Assembly (NCBI GenBank): GCA_047921175.1
Contig: JBLRWQ010000009.1
Coordinates: forward strand, 1-60,003
Source: T1Sed10-7 sp047921175
Lineage (GTDB): Bacteria > Actinomycetota > Nitriliruptoria > Nitriliruptorales > Nitriliruptoraceae
DNA length: 60,003 nt
Reading direction: 5' to 3'
Positions within the stretch are counted from its first letter, which is position 1. Every line of letters begins with the position of its first letter. The notes below the pieces were generated by a model. That model was not told the DNA's origin. It did not search any database and worked only from the letters and a program-made list of their open reading frames with translations. Both the position numbers and the translations under genes were made by a program. Below, piece after piece: positions 1-7,446 of this stretch.

Positions 1-2
1 GC

Positions 3-812
3 TGCGCCCCCGACCTGCACGACGGGTTGAGCGCCAAGAGCGTCCGCAACGTCCACGGCTGCCTGCACGTCGCCCTCGAAGCCGCGGTCGCCCGCGGCTA
101 CCTGCCCCGCAACGTCGCCGACCTCGCCAACCCACCCAAAGCCCGACGCGCCCGATCCCGCAACGCCCGCGACCACTGCTGGACCCGCGACCAGCTCGTC
201 ACCTTCCTCGACCACAGCCGCGAGAGCAAGGACCGGTACCACGCCCTGTGGTTCCTCATCGCCACCACCGGCCTGCGACGTGCCGAAGCACTCGCACTGC
301 GATGGAGCGACCTCGAGCTCGACCGGGCACGACTCACGATCCGTCAGACCGTCACCGTCGCCAACGGCGTCATCGTCTGGCAACGCGATGCCAAGAGCGA
401 CGACAGCGAACGCACCATCGCGCTCGACACCCGCACCATTGCCGTCCTCAACGAACACCGGCGGCGGCAACTCGAGGAACGGCTCGCTGCCGGCCCCGCC
501 TGGTCCACCCACCCGCAGGACCATGATCTGGTGTTCACCCGCCCCGATGGCACCGCCATCCCACCCAAACGCGCCTCGCAGCAGTTCACCCGACAGGTCG
601 ACGCCGCCGGCCTGCCCCGCATCGGCACCACTCGACAGCCCCCAACACTGCGGGTTACCGGTTTCCGCGCAGGCGTGCCCATCAAGGTCGTCTCTGAGCG
701 CATCGGCCACGCCGACCCCGCCGTGACCATGCAGGTCTACGCCCACGCCCTCGAAGGCGACGACGCCACCGCCGCCGAGATCACCGCCACCGCAATCTTC
801 GGAGACGGATGA
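3..812 (+). CDS. Tyrosine recombinase (phage-type integrase), 5' end outside window, probably inactive
   Basis: Site-specific recombinase of the tyrosine family, used by integrative elements to enter and leave the chromosome. The frame is open to the left edge, so the N-terminus lies outside; a TTG at 27 is not needed as a start. The first visible residues are the end of the core-binding domain (GLSAKSVRNVHG, then an ALEAAV helix). The catalytic domain follows with box I (TTGLRRAEALALRW, Arg present), the late KVVSERIGHAD motif and the Tyr nucleophile in MQVYAHAL. Between LRV and RAGVPIKVV, where the family has an HDLRHTxAT-like stretch carrying the catalytic HxxR, only TGF remains, which looks like an in-frame loss of about nine codons. 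Recombination activity is therefore doubtful. It sits 158 bp from the 3' end of tRNA-Leu, the usual position of an integrase at an attachment site. Confidence 0.8.
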   Translation, partial: CAPDLHDGLSAKSVRNVHGCLHVALEAAVARGYLPRNVADLANPPKARRARSRNARDHCWTRDQLVTFLDHSRESKDRYHALWFLIATTGLRRAEALALRWSDLELDRARLTIRQTVTVANGVIVWQRDAKSDDSERTIALDTRTIAVLNEHRRRQLEERLAAGPAWSTHPQDHDLVFTRPDGTAIPPKRASQQFTRQVDAAGLPRIGTTRQPPTLRVTGFRAGVPIKVVSERIGHADPAVTMQVYAHALEGDDATAAEITATAIFGDG

Positions 813-866
813 ACACGGGCCAACACAGCAACAGACCCGCAGGAACGCGGTATCACGAACCCTACC

Positions 867-884
867 GGTGTCAAGATGGTGTCA
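867..884. repeat. Direct repeat GGTGTCA (x2, 11-bp period) beside integrase
   Basis: Two perfect copies of GGTGTCA at 867-873 and 878-884 lie between the integrase stop and tRNA-Leu. Short direct repeats at this position can be integrase arm-type sites, but the copies are short and chance cannot be excluded. Confidence 0.25.
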
Positions 885-896
885 CAGACGCAGAAA

Positions 897-920
897 CGCC
901 CCCGCAGGGAAGCGGAGGCG
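897..920 (+). terminator. Possible terminator after integrase
   Basis: Imperfect hairpin: arms CGCCCCCGC and GCGGAGGCG pair with one mismatch around a 6-nt AGGGAA loop. It lies 84 bp after the integrase stop and before the tRNA. There is no U-tract, as is common in GC-rich actinobacteria. Confidence 0.3.
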
Positions 921-970
921 CTCGAGCGCATCTGGCCTGTACGGGGTGCTAGGGCCCTCTAGCTGCCAAG

Positions 971-1054
971 TGCGCGAGGGGGGACTTGAACCCCCATGAC
1001 CTTACGGTCACACGGCCCTCAACCGTGCGCGTCTGCCAATTCCGCCACTCGCGC
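971..1054 (-). tRNA. tRNA-Leu (anticodon GAG)
   Basis: Read on the minus strand, the gene starts with acceptor strand GCGCGAG and ends with CTCGCGC plus discriminator A. The anticodon arm is CACGG-TTGAGGG-CCGTG, giving anticodon GAG, which reads CUC and CUU codons. A long variable arm with a small hairpin (TGACCGTAAGGTCA) marks a class II tRNA, and the T-arm is GGGGG-TTCAAGT-CCCCC. No CCA is encoded after position 971. Its 3' end faces the integrase, the standard arrangement for a tRNA used as an integration target. Confidence 0.95.
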
Positions 1055-1147
1055 GTGGCCGCCGCGGGGGGCGACCCGCGGCGGAGCCGGCAGCGTAGCG
1101 CTTGACCCCGCTCCCCCGCCAACGCACGCACGGGACACCGGACGAGG

Positions 1148-2974
1148 TCAGGCGCTCTCGTCCAACCACGCCTTCGACAGGGACAGCCGACCCAGGGGCG
1201 AGTAGCGCAGATCGCGGACCTCCGGACGGACCACCACGTCGTGCCGGTACCACAGGACCGGGATGGCAGGCAGGTCCGCGAGCACCGCCCGCTCCGCCTC
1301 GCGGAGCAACCGCCGTCGCTCCCCCGGCTCCGGGCTCGCCCGAGCCGCGTCCAGCAGGGCATCCACCTGGTCGTCGGCGTACCGGGTCAGGTTGTCGAGG
1401 CCGATCTGGGACGAGTGGAAGAGCGGGTACAGGTAGCTGGCCGGATCCGGCTCACTCGCGTCCCACCCCAGGCGGAACACCGGGGTGTCACCGCGCCGGA
1501 CGCCCTGGATGAACGGTGCGAGGTCCTGTGCCTGGAAGTCGACGTCCAGCCCCAGCACCTCTTCGAGGTCCGTGGCGATCCGCTCGGCGATCGCACCGTG
1601 GAACACCCCGCGGCTGTAGGTCAAGGTGATCGGACCGATCACCTCTGCCGGCGGCGGCAGCTCCGCCGACCCGTCCTCCTCGGCGCTGTCCTCCTGCGCG
1701 GGCTCGTCACCACCGGTGTCGTCCTGCTCGCTGGGCTCGCCCTCGTCGTCGTTGTCCGCGCCGTCGACGAGGTCGCGGACGACCGCATCGAGGAGTTCGC
1801 GTGCCCGTTCCGGATCGAGCCCGCAGACGTCGCACGCGCCCGGCTGAGCGCCCGGGATCCCTGGCGGGACGAGCGACGTGGCGGGGACCCGGGTGCCCTC
1901 GGTGACCTCGTCCGCCAGCAGCTCGCGATCGATCGCCAGGGAGATCGCACGCCGCAGCCGTGCGTCGTCGAACGGTGCCCGGGTGACGTCGAACCCGTAG
2001 AGGTAGACAGGTGATCGCACCCCGTCGAGCACACCCGGTCCGCGGTAGCCGTCCGTGGACGCGCCGAACAGTTCGATGGCCTCATCACGGCGCGCGGGCG
2101 CCAGCTGGGCGACCTGGAGCTGCCCCTCGACGAGGTCGCTCCACTGGCTCTCGTCGCCATCCGCCGGGTCGTACAGGGTGAAGAGCACCTCGTCGAGGAA
2201 GGGCGGTTCGTGATGCTCCTCGTGGCGGACGATCCGGATGAAGGATCCGGGTTCCCGGGGCCCGGCCATGGCGAAGGGCCCGTTGCCGATCGGCTGGGCA
2301 CCGAACCCCTCGAGGTCCTCGTCGACGCCGGTCGGCGTCGGCACCAGGCTCGGATCGGCCATGGTCAGCAGGAAGCTCGGGTTCGGCTCGGTCAGCTCGA
2401 TACGCAGGGTGGCGGCATCCTCGACGACGACCCCGACGAGCTCGCCGCCCTCCTCCTGCGCCTCCTCGATACCCACCACGTCCTCGAGGAGGTAGGCCAG
2501 GAAGGATGGCGGATCCGCGGCGCCGTCGGCGATGCGATCGAAGGTCCGCTTGAAGTCCTCGGCAGTGACCGGGTCACCGTCGTGGAAGGTTGCATCGCGG
2601 AGGTGGAAGCGGAAGAGGGCACCGTCGTCCTCCACCTCCCAGCGTTCAGCGGCAGCCGGCTGTGGACGCCCAGCCTCGTCGAGCCGGACCAGCGGGTCGA
2701 ACAGCGCGTCGATGATCAGCTCGCCCTCATCATCGACGACGAAGCGTGGATCCAGGGTGACCGGATCGACGACCAGCCCGACCCGCAGCGTCCCACCGGC
2801 CTGCGGCCCCGGGCGCGCGTCGGCGTCCTCCTCGGGCTCCGGCTGGTCCACGTCGACCGGCGGCTGCTCCGGCTCCTCGACCGGATCCGGCTGGCAGGCG
2901 AGCAGCAACCCGGCCATCACCAACCCGACCGCGGCGACGGTGCCCTGACCCCGACGCTGCGCGGTGCGTGTCAT
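1148..2974 (-). CDS. Peptide/oligopeptide ABC transporter substrate-binding lipoprotein (SBP family 5)
   Basis: Extracytoplasmic solute receptor of the DppA/OppA class (SBP_bac_5), 608 residues. The N-terminus is a lipoprotein signal: basic residues, a hydrophobic stretch and lipobox LLLAC with Cys27 as the lipidation site, then a Pro/Glu/Asp-rich linker. Family blocks follow: GGTLRVGLV, the ATFHDGDPVTAEDFKRTFDRI helix region and the IGNGPFAM block. A strongly acidic insert (GDEPAQEDSAEEDGSAE) interrupts the second half, making the protein longer than the usual 500-550 residues. The ATG lies one base after the secG stop, so it is probably cotranscribed with secG. No permease genes adjoin it on this strand; it may deliver substrates to the importer encoded at 7447-12173. 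The substrate cannot be read from sequence. Confidence 0.88.
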   Translation of the reverse strand: MTRTAQRRGQGTVAAVGLVMAGLLLACQPDPVEEPEQPPVDVDQPEPEEDADARPGPQAGGTLRVGLVVDPVTLDPRFVVDDEGELIIDALFDPLVRLDEAGRPQPAAAERWEVEDDGALFRFHLRDATFHDGDPVTAEDFKRTFDRIADGAADPPSFLAYLLEDVVGIEEAQEEGGELVGVVVEDAATLRIELTEPNPSFLLTMADPSLVPTPTGVDEDLEGFGAQPIGNGPFAMAGPREPGSFIRIVRHEEHHEPPFLDEVLFTLYDPADGDESQWSDLVEGQLQVAQLAPARRDEAIELFGASTDGYRGPGVLDGVRSPVYLYGFDVTRAPFDDARLRRAISLAIDRELLADEVTEGTRVPATSLVPPGIPGAQPGACDVCGLDPERARELLDAVVRDLVDGADNDDEGEPSEQDDTGGDEPAQEDSAEEDGSAELPPPAEVIGPITLTYSRGVFHGAIAERIATDLEEVLGLDVDFQAQDLAPFIQGVRRGDTPVFRLGWDASEPDPASYLYPLFHSSQIGLDNLTRYADDQVDALLDAARASPEPGERRRLLREAERAVLADLPAIPVLWYRHDVVVRPEVRDLRYSPLGRLSLSKAWLDESA

Positions 2975-2975
2975 G

Positions 2976-3197
2976 TCAGAGGTAGATGACGAGGAGGATG
3001 TTGGTCGTCACGAAGACCAGACCGACGACGACGGTGATGCGGTCGAGGTTCTTCTCGACCACGGCCGACCCCTTGAGGGCACCACCGCCACCACCGAACA
3101 TGTCGGACAGGCCGCCTCCCTGGCCGCGATGCAGGAGCACGAGCCCGATCAGCGCGAAGGTGAGCAGGATGTGCAGCACGGTGACGACGACGAGCAT
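2976..3197 (-). CDS. secG: Preprotein translocase subunit SecG
   Basis: Small auxiliary subunit of the SecYEG membrane channel; 73 residues, normal for the family. Two membrane segments (about residues 2-22 and 54-72) flank the conserved cytoplasmic loop LLHRGQGGGLSDMFGGG. The ATG at 3197 was chosen because it gives the family length; the frame continues upstream but not as SecG. In many actinobacteria secG follows tpiA directly; here tpiA is about 9 kb away, with the peptidase/BlaI pair and the peptide importer in between. The lipoprotein gene starts one base after its stop. Confidence 0.93.
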   Translation of the reverse strand: MLVVVTVLHILLTFALIGLVLLHRGQGGGLSDMFGGGGGALKGSAVVEKNLDRITVVVGLVFVTTNILLVIYL

Positions 3198-3277
3198 GGG
3201 GTTCCCCTCGGAACGGCCACGTGAGGCGGAGCGGGCCGGTGACGTAGCCGCGCAGGGTAGCAGCGCAGCCGTCGCCT

Positions 3278-4639
3278 TCAGCCGGGCTGGTTGGCGAGGA
3301 CGAACATACGGAAGCCGTCGCGGGACGCGTCGCTCCCCACGGGCCGGGCGTCCCAGCGGGCCAGCGCCTGCTCGTCGAAGGTGATCGCCGGCGGCCGCAA
3401 CCCGAGGGACGGAAGCGCACGAGGGACGGGACAGGGGCTCGACGGATCGGCGCAGGCGTGCTGCGCTGCTCGTCGGTTGTCCTGGCTGTGTTCCGCGAGC
3501 CGGCCGTGCACCGAACGCTGGGGCTCGGGGATCTCGAGCGCGGTCCGCCGGTAGGTGTCGAAGACCCGGGACTCCGTGGCGACCGTGGTCGTCCCCGCCG
3601 CGGGCGTCGCCGCGGACCACACGAGCGCGAGCGCGTCCCGTTCCTGCTGGGGCCCCGTCAGTGAGCCGGGGACCACGAGCGCACCCACCACCGCGCCGAC
3701 CGTCAGGACCGCAACCCCGGATGCCTCGGCGAGCCGACGGCCCCGTCTCGGCGCCGGGTGGTCGTCGACCAGGATGCGGACCCGGTCCATGACGCTGCCA
3801 GCCGGTGCCAACGGCGTACACGCCACCCGCCCCGCCGGTGCTTCGTCGAGCACCTTCAGCAGCCCACTGGCGAGTGCCCCGGGACGCCCGGTTGTCCGGA
3901 CCGCGAGCAGGTCCGCCGCACGTTCGCGCTCACGGTGCAGCTGTCGGACCGCCCACCCCGCACCCGGGACGAAGAACATCAGGTCGCGGACGACACCGAG
4001 GACGGCGGCGACCGGGGTATCCCGACGGCGCACGTGGGCCAGCTCATGCGCGATGACCCCCTCGAGCTCCTCGGGATCGAGACGCTGCAGCAGGTCGTCG
4101 CCGAGCACGAGGATCGGCCGACGGGTCCCGACGACGTACGCACCGCCCCGACAGCGCTCGACGATCGCGATGGCCGGCGCCGGGACCTGCATGCGGACCG
4201 CGACCCGCTCCGCGAGCCGGACCACCCTGACCGGCGGACGGGTGCTCGTCGCCAGTGCGCGGCAGGCACCGAGCCACGTGCGGCGGTGCGCGATCCCGCG
4301 ACGTAGCACGCGTGCCCCGGCGACCAGCACCCAGAGCCCGGCCACCAGCGGTACCGCCAGGGGGACGAAGTTCAGGTAACCGTCCTGGATAGGGATCGTG
4401 ACCGCGTGGGCGCCCTCGGCCGGGAGCATGACCATCGGTAGCCGCAGGCGCGTCCCGGACAGCACGACCACCGCGGTGACGGCGAGCAGCGGCGCGATGG
4501 CGGTGAGGACCCGGGCCTGCGCGCACCGCAGGCCACCGCGCAGCAGGAGCCGAGCCACCACGACCGCCAGGAGGGTGGCGAGCACCGCTCGGACCGCGAC
4601 GGACTCGAGCGGGAGCGACAGCAGGACACCGAGGTCCAC
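3278..4639 (-). CDS. M56-family (BlaR1/MecR1-like) membrane zinc metallopeptidase
   Basis: Integral membrane peptidase, 453 residues. Three N-terminal membrane segments (about residues 12-32, 42-62, 92-112) precede a cytoplasmic-type gluzincin core with the zinc motif HELAH (198-202), preceded by a VLGDDLLQRLDPEELEGVIA block. A further hydrophobic segment lies near residue 325, followed by a C-terminal domain of about 115 residues. That domain shows no penicillin-binding SxxK/SxN pattern, so it is not a classical beta-lactam sensor. The GTG at 4639 lies 4 bases after the blaI stop, so the two are translated as a unit. In this family the peptidase inactivates its partner BlaI-type repressor when triggered; that role here is inferred from linkage. 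The signal is unknown. Confidence 0.85.
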   Translation of the reverse strand: MDLGVLLSLPLESVAVRAVLATLLAVVVARLLLRGGLRCAQARVLTAIAPLLAVTAVVVLSGTRLRLPMVMLPAEGAHAVTIPIQDGYLNFVPLAVPLVAGLWVLVAGARVLRRGIAHRRTWLGACRALATSTRPPVRVVRLAERVAVRMQVPAPAIAIVERCRGGAYVVGTRRPILVLGDDLLQRLDPEELEGVIAHELAHVRRRDTPVAAVLGVVRDLMFFVPGAGWAVRQLHRERERAADLLAVRTTGRPGALASGLLKVLDEAPAGRVACTPLAPAGSVMDRVRILVDDHPAPRRGRRLAEASGVAVLTVGAVVGALVVPGSLTGPQQERDALALVWSAATPAAGTTTVATESRVFDTYRRTALEIPEPQRSVHGRLAEHSQDNRRAAQHACADPSSPCPVPRALPSLGLRPPAITFDEQALARWDARPVGSDASRDGFRMFVLANQPG

Positions 4640-4643
4640 GGGG

Positions 4644-5045
4644 TCAGCGCTCCTGGTCGCGCCGACGCTCGACGGCGGCACGCAGCTCCGCCAGGCTCTG
4701 GGGATCCGCGTGCTCAACCACATCGGCGAGGTAGGCGGCCGCCGGCTCCGGGTACCGGTCGAGCAGCCAGCCCATCACCCCCTCGACCGTGGACCGCGCG
4801 TAGTGCTCCCGACTCACCGCCGCGCGGTACCGGTGGGCGAGACCCTCGGTATCACGCACCAGCAGGCCCTTGGTCGCCAGCCGGCTCATCGTCGTCATCA
4901 CCGTGGTGTAGGCGATGGTCCGCTGGGCGGCGAGCAGACCATGCACGTCGCGGACGGTGGACTCACCGAGCTGCCACACGGCGTCCATGACGTCCTGCTC
5001 GAGGGGGCCGAGTAGGGTCTCGATCGGGTCGTTGCGTCGCACCAT
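4644..5045 (-). CDS. BlaI/MecI/CopY-family transcriptional repressor
   Basis: Winged-helix repressor, 133 residues, typical length. The N-terminal half matches the family (PLEQDVMDAVWQLGESTVRDVHGLL, with the recognition-helix region AYTTVMTTMSRLATKGLL), and the C-terminal half is the helical dimerisation domain. It is the first gene of a two-gene operon with the M56 peptidase. BlaI proteins bind dyads with TAC/GTA cores and are cleaved when the partner peptidase is activated. The operon is divergent from the peptide-importer operon, and the 358-bp gap between them contains a candidate operator (5212-5223). Its real targets are unknown. Confidence 0.9.
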   Translation of the reverse strand: MVRRNDPIETLLGPLEQDVMDAVWQLGESTVRDVHGLLAAQRTIAYTTVMTTMSRLATKGLLVRDTEGLAHRYRAAVSREHYARSTVEGVMGWLLDRYPEPAAAYLADVVEHADPQSLAELRAAVERRRDQER

Positions 5046-5403
5046 GGTCCGCTCTCCGGCCGCCGGTCGGCGCCCGATCCGCTGAGCGCCGCGTACCGGT
5101 CAGGCTACTGCCCGAACCGCCACACGTACAGGACCCCGATGCGCCGGACCGGTCCCCAGCACCCCGTGCCCGGGCGAGCGTCGACCGCTCACCCCTGCGA
5201 TGCCTCTCGTCCTACACGGGTAGTAAGGAGCTAGGCTGGGCGACGTGGTCGTGCCGTGCGTTCCTGACGGACCGTACCGGCTCACCCCCCGGCATCGGCG
5301 TGATGCCGCCGGAGCACTCCGGCGTCGCACACAGGCCCGAGGTCGGCCAGCATCGACGTCCCGGTCACCCGATCGGGAACGCACGACGGAGGAGCAACAA
5401 CTG
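5046..5403. other. 358-bp divergent intergenic region between blaI and the importer operon
   Basis: No gene seen. For blaI (-) a -10-like TAGCCT lies at 5107-5102, about 55 bases before the start. For the importer (+) a -10-like TAGGCT lies at 5232-5237, giving a leader of about 160 bases. A dyad lies between them at 5212-5223. A GGAGGAG ribosome-binding site at 5388-5394 decides the lipoprotein start at 5404. Confidence 0.5.
5212..5237 (+). promoter_or_regulatory. Candidate promoter with BlaI-type operator dyad
   Basis: CTAC-ACGG-GTAG is a perfect inverted repeat at 5212-5223, and its right side extends to GTAGTA. It lies immediately upstream of the -10-like hexamer TAGGCT (5232-5237), so it would cover the spacer or -35 region of the importer promoter. 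BlaI-family operators have TAC/GTA half-sites. The assignment to this BlaI is inference from motif and neighbourhood. Confidence 0.4.
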
Positions 5404-7221
5404 ATGTTGATGAGACGACGCACCCTCACGGTGACGGCGTTCGCTGCGGCCGCGGCGCTCGTGCTGAGCGCCTGTGGTGACGACGAGCCCACCGAGACCG
5501 ACCCGACCGACGAGACCGACGTCGAGGAGGAAGAGGACGAAGAGGCTGATGGCGAGGAGCCCACGGACGAGGAAGCGCCGTCCGGCGGCACGATCGTCTA
5601 CGCCGCCGAGCAGGAGTTCGCCTCCTACAACAACGGCACCGCGGACCAGAACGCGTTCCGGAACACCCTGGTGCTGAACGGCGTCCTCCAGGGCTTCTGG
5701 CAGTTCAACCCTGCGGGCTTCGCCGAGCCGAACGAGAACCTCGGCTCCTACGACCTGATCAGCGAGGACCCGCAGACCGTCGAGTACGTCATCAACGACG
5801 AGGCGGTGTGGTCGGACGGCACCCCGGTTGCCTGCGCCGACATGCTCCTGACCTGGGCCGCGAACTCTGGCGCGTACCAGTCCGGTGAGACCAACGAGGA
5901 CGGCGACGAGCTGCCCCTGTTCTCCACCGCTGGCACCGCTGGCTTCGAGGACTGGGCCAAGCCCGACTGCGACGTCGAGGACAAGACCCTCACCGCGGTC
6001 TACGACAACATCTACGCCACCTGGGAGGCGATCAACCCGGTGAGCGTGCCGGCGCACATCGTCGCCGAGCAGGGCGGGCTGAGCCTCGAGGAGTTCGTCG
6101 AGGCGATCCGCAACGACGACGTCGACGCGCTGCGCGAGGCCGCGGCGTTCTACAACAGCGGCTGGGTCATGAACCCGGGCGAGCTGCTCGACGCATCGCT
6201 GATGCCGTCCAACGGCCCGTACCTCCTGTCCGACTGGCAGGCCGGCGAGTCGCTGACCCTGACCGTCAACGAGAACTACTGGGGCCCGGCGCCCGCCGCC
6301 GACACCATCGTGTTCCGGTTCCTGGACCAGGACCAGATGGCCCAGGCGCTGCAGAACGGTGAGGTCGACGTGATCGACCCGCAGCCGAACCCCGACCTGC
6401 TGAACCAGCTCGAGGGCATGGCCGGCGTGGTCGTGGAGACCGCGGACCAGTTCGTCTACGAGCACCTGGACTTCAACATGGGTCCGGGCCAGCCGTTCGC
6501 GGACCGGCAGCTGCGCGAGGCGTTCGCCCTGTGCATCCCGCGTGAGCGCATCGTCGAGAACCTGATCCGCCCGCAGAACCCCGAGGCTGAGGTCCTGCAG
6601 GCGCGTCTGACCTACTCCTTCCAGCCCGACTACGCGGACCAGGTCGCAGCCACCAGCGCCGCGGACTACGCGGAGCAGGACATCGAGGCCGCTGCGGCGA
6701 TCCTCGAGGAGCTGGGCCAGGTCGGGCTCGACGTCCGGATCGGCTACCAGCAGCCGAACCCGCGGCGTACCAACCAGGTCGAGCTGATCCGCGACGCCTG
6801 CAACGAGGCCGGCTTCAACATCATCGACAACGGTGCGGACGACTTCTTCGGGGTCGGCCTGGACCAGGGTGACTTCGAGGTCGCGCTCTTCGCATGGGTC
6901 GGTTCCGCGTACGTCAGCGGCGCCGCGTCCACCTTCCAGACCCCGGAGGCCTGCGCCCCGGGTTCGAAGGGCAACAACAACGGGTGCTACTCCAACCCCG
7001 AGGTCGACGACCTGTTCGAGCAGCTGCTGACCGAGCTTGACCCGGATGCAGCGCGTGAGCTCGTCAAGCAGATCGAGGCGATCCTCTGGGAGGACATCCC
7101 CACGATCCCGCTGTTCACCTTCCCGGGCCTCGCGGCGTGGGCGGAGAACGTCCAGGGTGTGCAGACCAACTTCAGCCAGGGTGGCATCACCTGGAACATG
7201 GAGGAGTGGTCCCGCAGCTGA
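5404..7221 (+). CDS. Peptide ABC transporter substrate-binding lipoprotein (SBP family 5), first gene of importer operon
   Basis: DppA/OppA-type receptor, 605 residues. The ATG at 5404 has a GGAGGAG site 9 bases upstream; the longer frame to 5245 is rejected. Signal peptide with lipobox LSAC, Cys24. A very acidic linker of about 40 residues follows (e.g. DVEEEEDEEADGEEPTDEE), then family blocks starting GGTIVYAAEQEF and including the AVWSDGTPVACADML and SNGPYLLSDW regions. The long acidic tether suggests a high-salt exterior, which is inference. It heads the five-gene operon, and two hairpins separate it from the permease gene, which may raise receptor mRNA relative to the membrane genes. It is related in type to the lipoprotein at 1148-2974 but not a close copy. 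Confidence 0.92.
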   Translation: MLMRRRTLTVTAFAAAAALVLSACGDDEPTETDPTDETDVEEEEDEEADGEEPTDEEAPSGGTIVYAAEQEFASYNNGTADQNAFRNTLVLNGVLQGFWQFNPAGFAEPNENLGSYDLISEDPQTVEYVINDEAVWSDGTPVACADMLLTWAANSGAYQSGETNEDGDELPLFSTAGTAGFEDWAKPDCDVEDKTLTAVYDNIYATWEAINPVSVPAHIVAEQGGLSLEEFVEAIRNDDVDALREAAAFYNSGWVMNPGELLDASLMPSNGPYLLSDWQAGESLTLTVNENYWGPAPAADTIVFRFLDQDQMAQALQNGEVDVIDPQPNPDLLNQLEGMAGVVVETADQFVYEHLDFNMGPGQPFADRQLREAFALCIPRERIVENLIRPQNPEAEVLQARLTYSFQPDYADQVAATSAADYAEQDIEAAAAILEELGQVGLDVRIGYQQPNPRRTNQVELIRDACNEAGFNIIDNGADDFFGVGLDQGDFEVALFAWVGSAYVSGAASTFQTPEACAPGSKGNNNGCYSNPEVDDLFEQLLTELDPDAARELVKQIEAILWEDIPTIPLFTFPGLAAWAENVQGVQTNFSQGGITWNMEEWSRS

Positions 7222-7228
7222 CCATCGA

Positions 7229-7313
7229 CGGTGGTCACCCGTGATGGGCTGACCACCGCTCGGTGCGTACCGAGGACGACACGGGCCGGGTGCGGACCTC
7301 CGCACCCGGCCCG
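7229..7313 (+). promoter_or_regulatory. Two tandem hairpins between receptor and permease genes
   Basis: First hairpin 7229-7258: a 9-bp stem (CGGTGGTCA with TGACCACCG) around a 12-nt loop. Second hairpin 7282-7313: a perfect 14-bp GC-rich stem (CGGGCCGGGTGCGG with its complement) around an ACCT loop. Such structures after the receptor gene of importer operons often cause partial termination or protect the upstream mRNA end. Both lie within the operon, before the permease GTG at 7447. Confidence 0.65.
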
Positions 7314-7446
7314 ACCTCTGCCGGGGGAGCTCTCGACCGGGGCGCGTCAGGATGACGTGCAACCCTCGACCGACACCGAGTTGGAGCCGCTCCCCCGCAC
7401 CAGACCGGTGTCGGGCTACGCTCCCGCCCGCGAACGGAGGCTGCGC

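Noticed and set aside
3278..5045. Beta-lactam resistance sensor pair (blaR1-blaI)
   Set aside because: The peptidase has no penicillin-binding sensor domain motifs and no beta-lactamase gene is nearby; only the M56/BlaI family assignment is supported.
5365..7362. 665-codon open frame antisense to the peptide receptor gene
   Set aside because: Shadow frame produced by GC-rich third positions; the plus-strand product has a lipobox, ribosome-binding site and family motifs.
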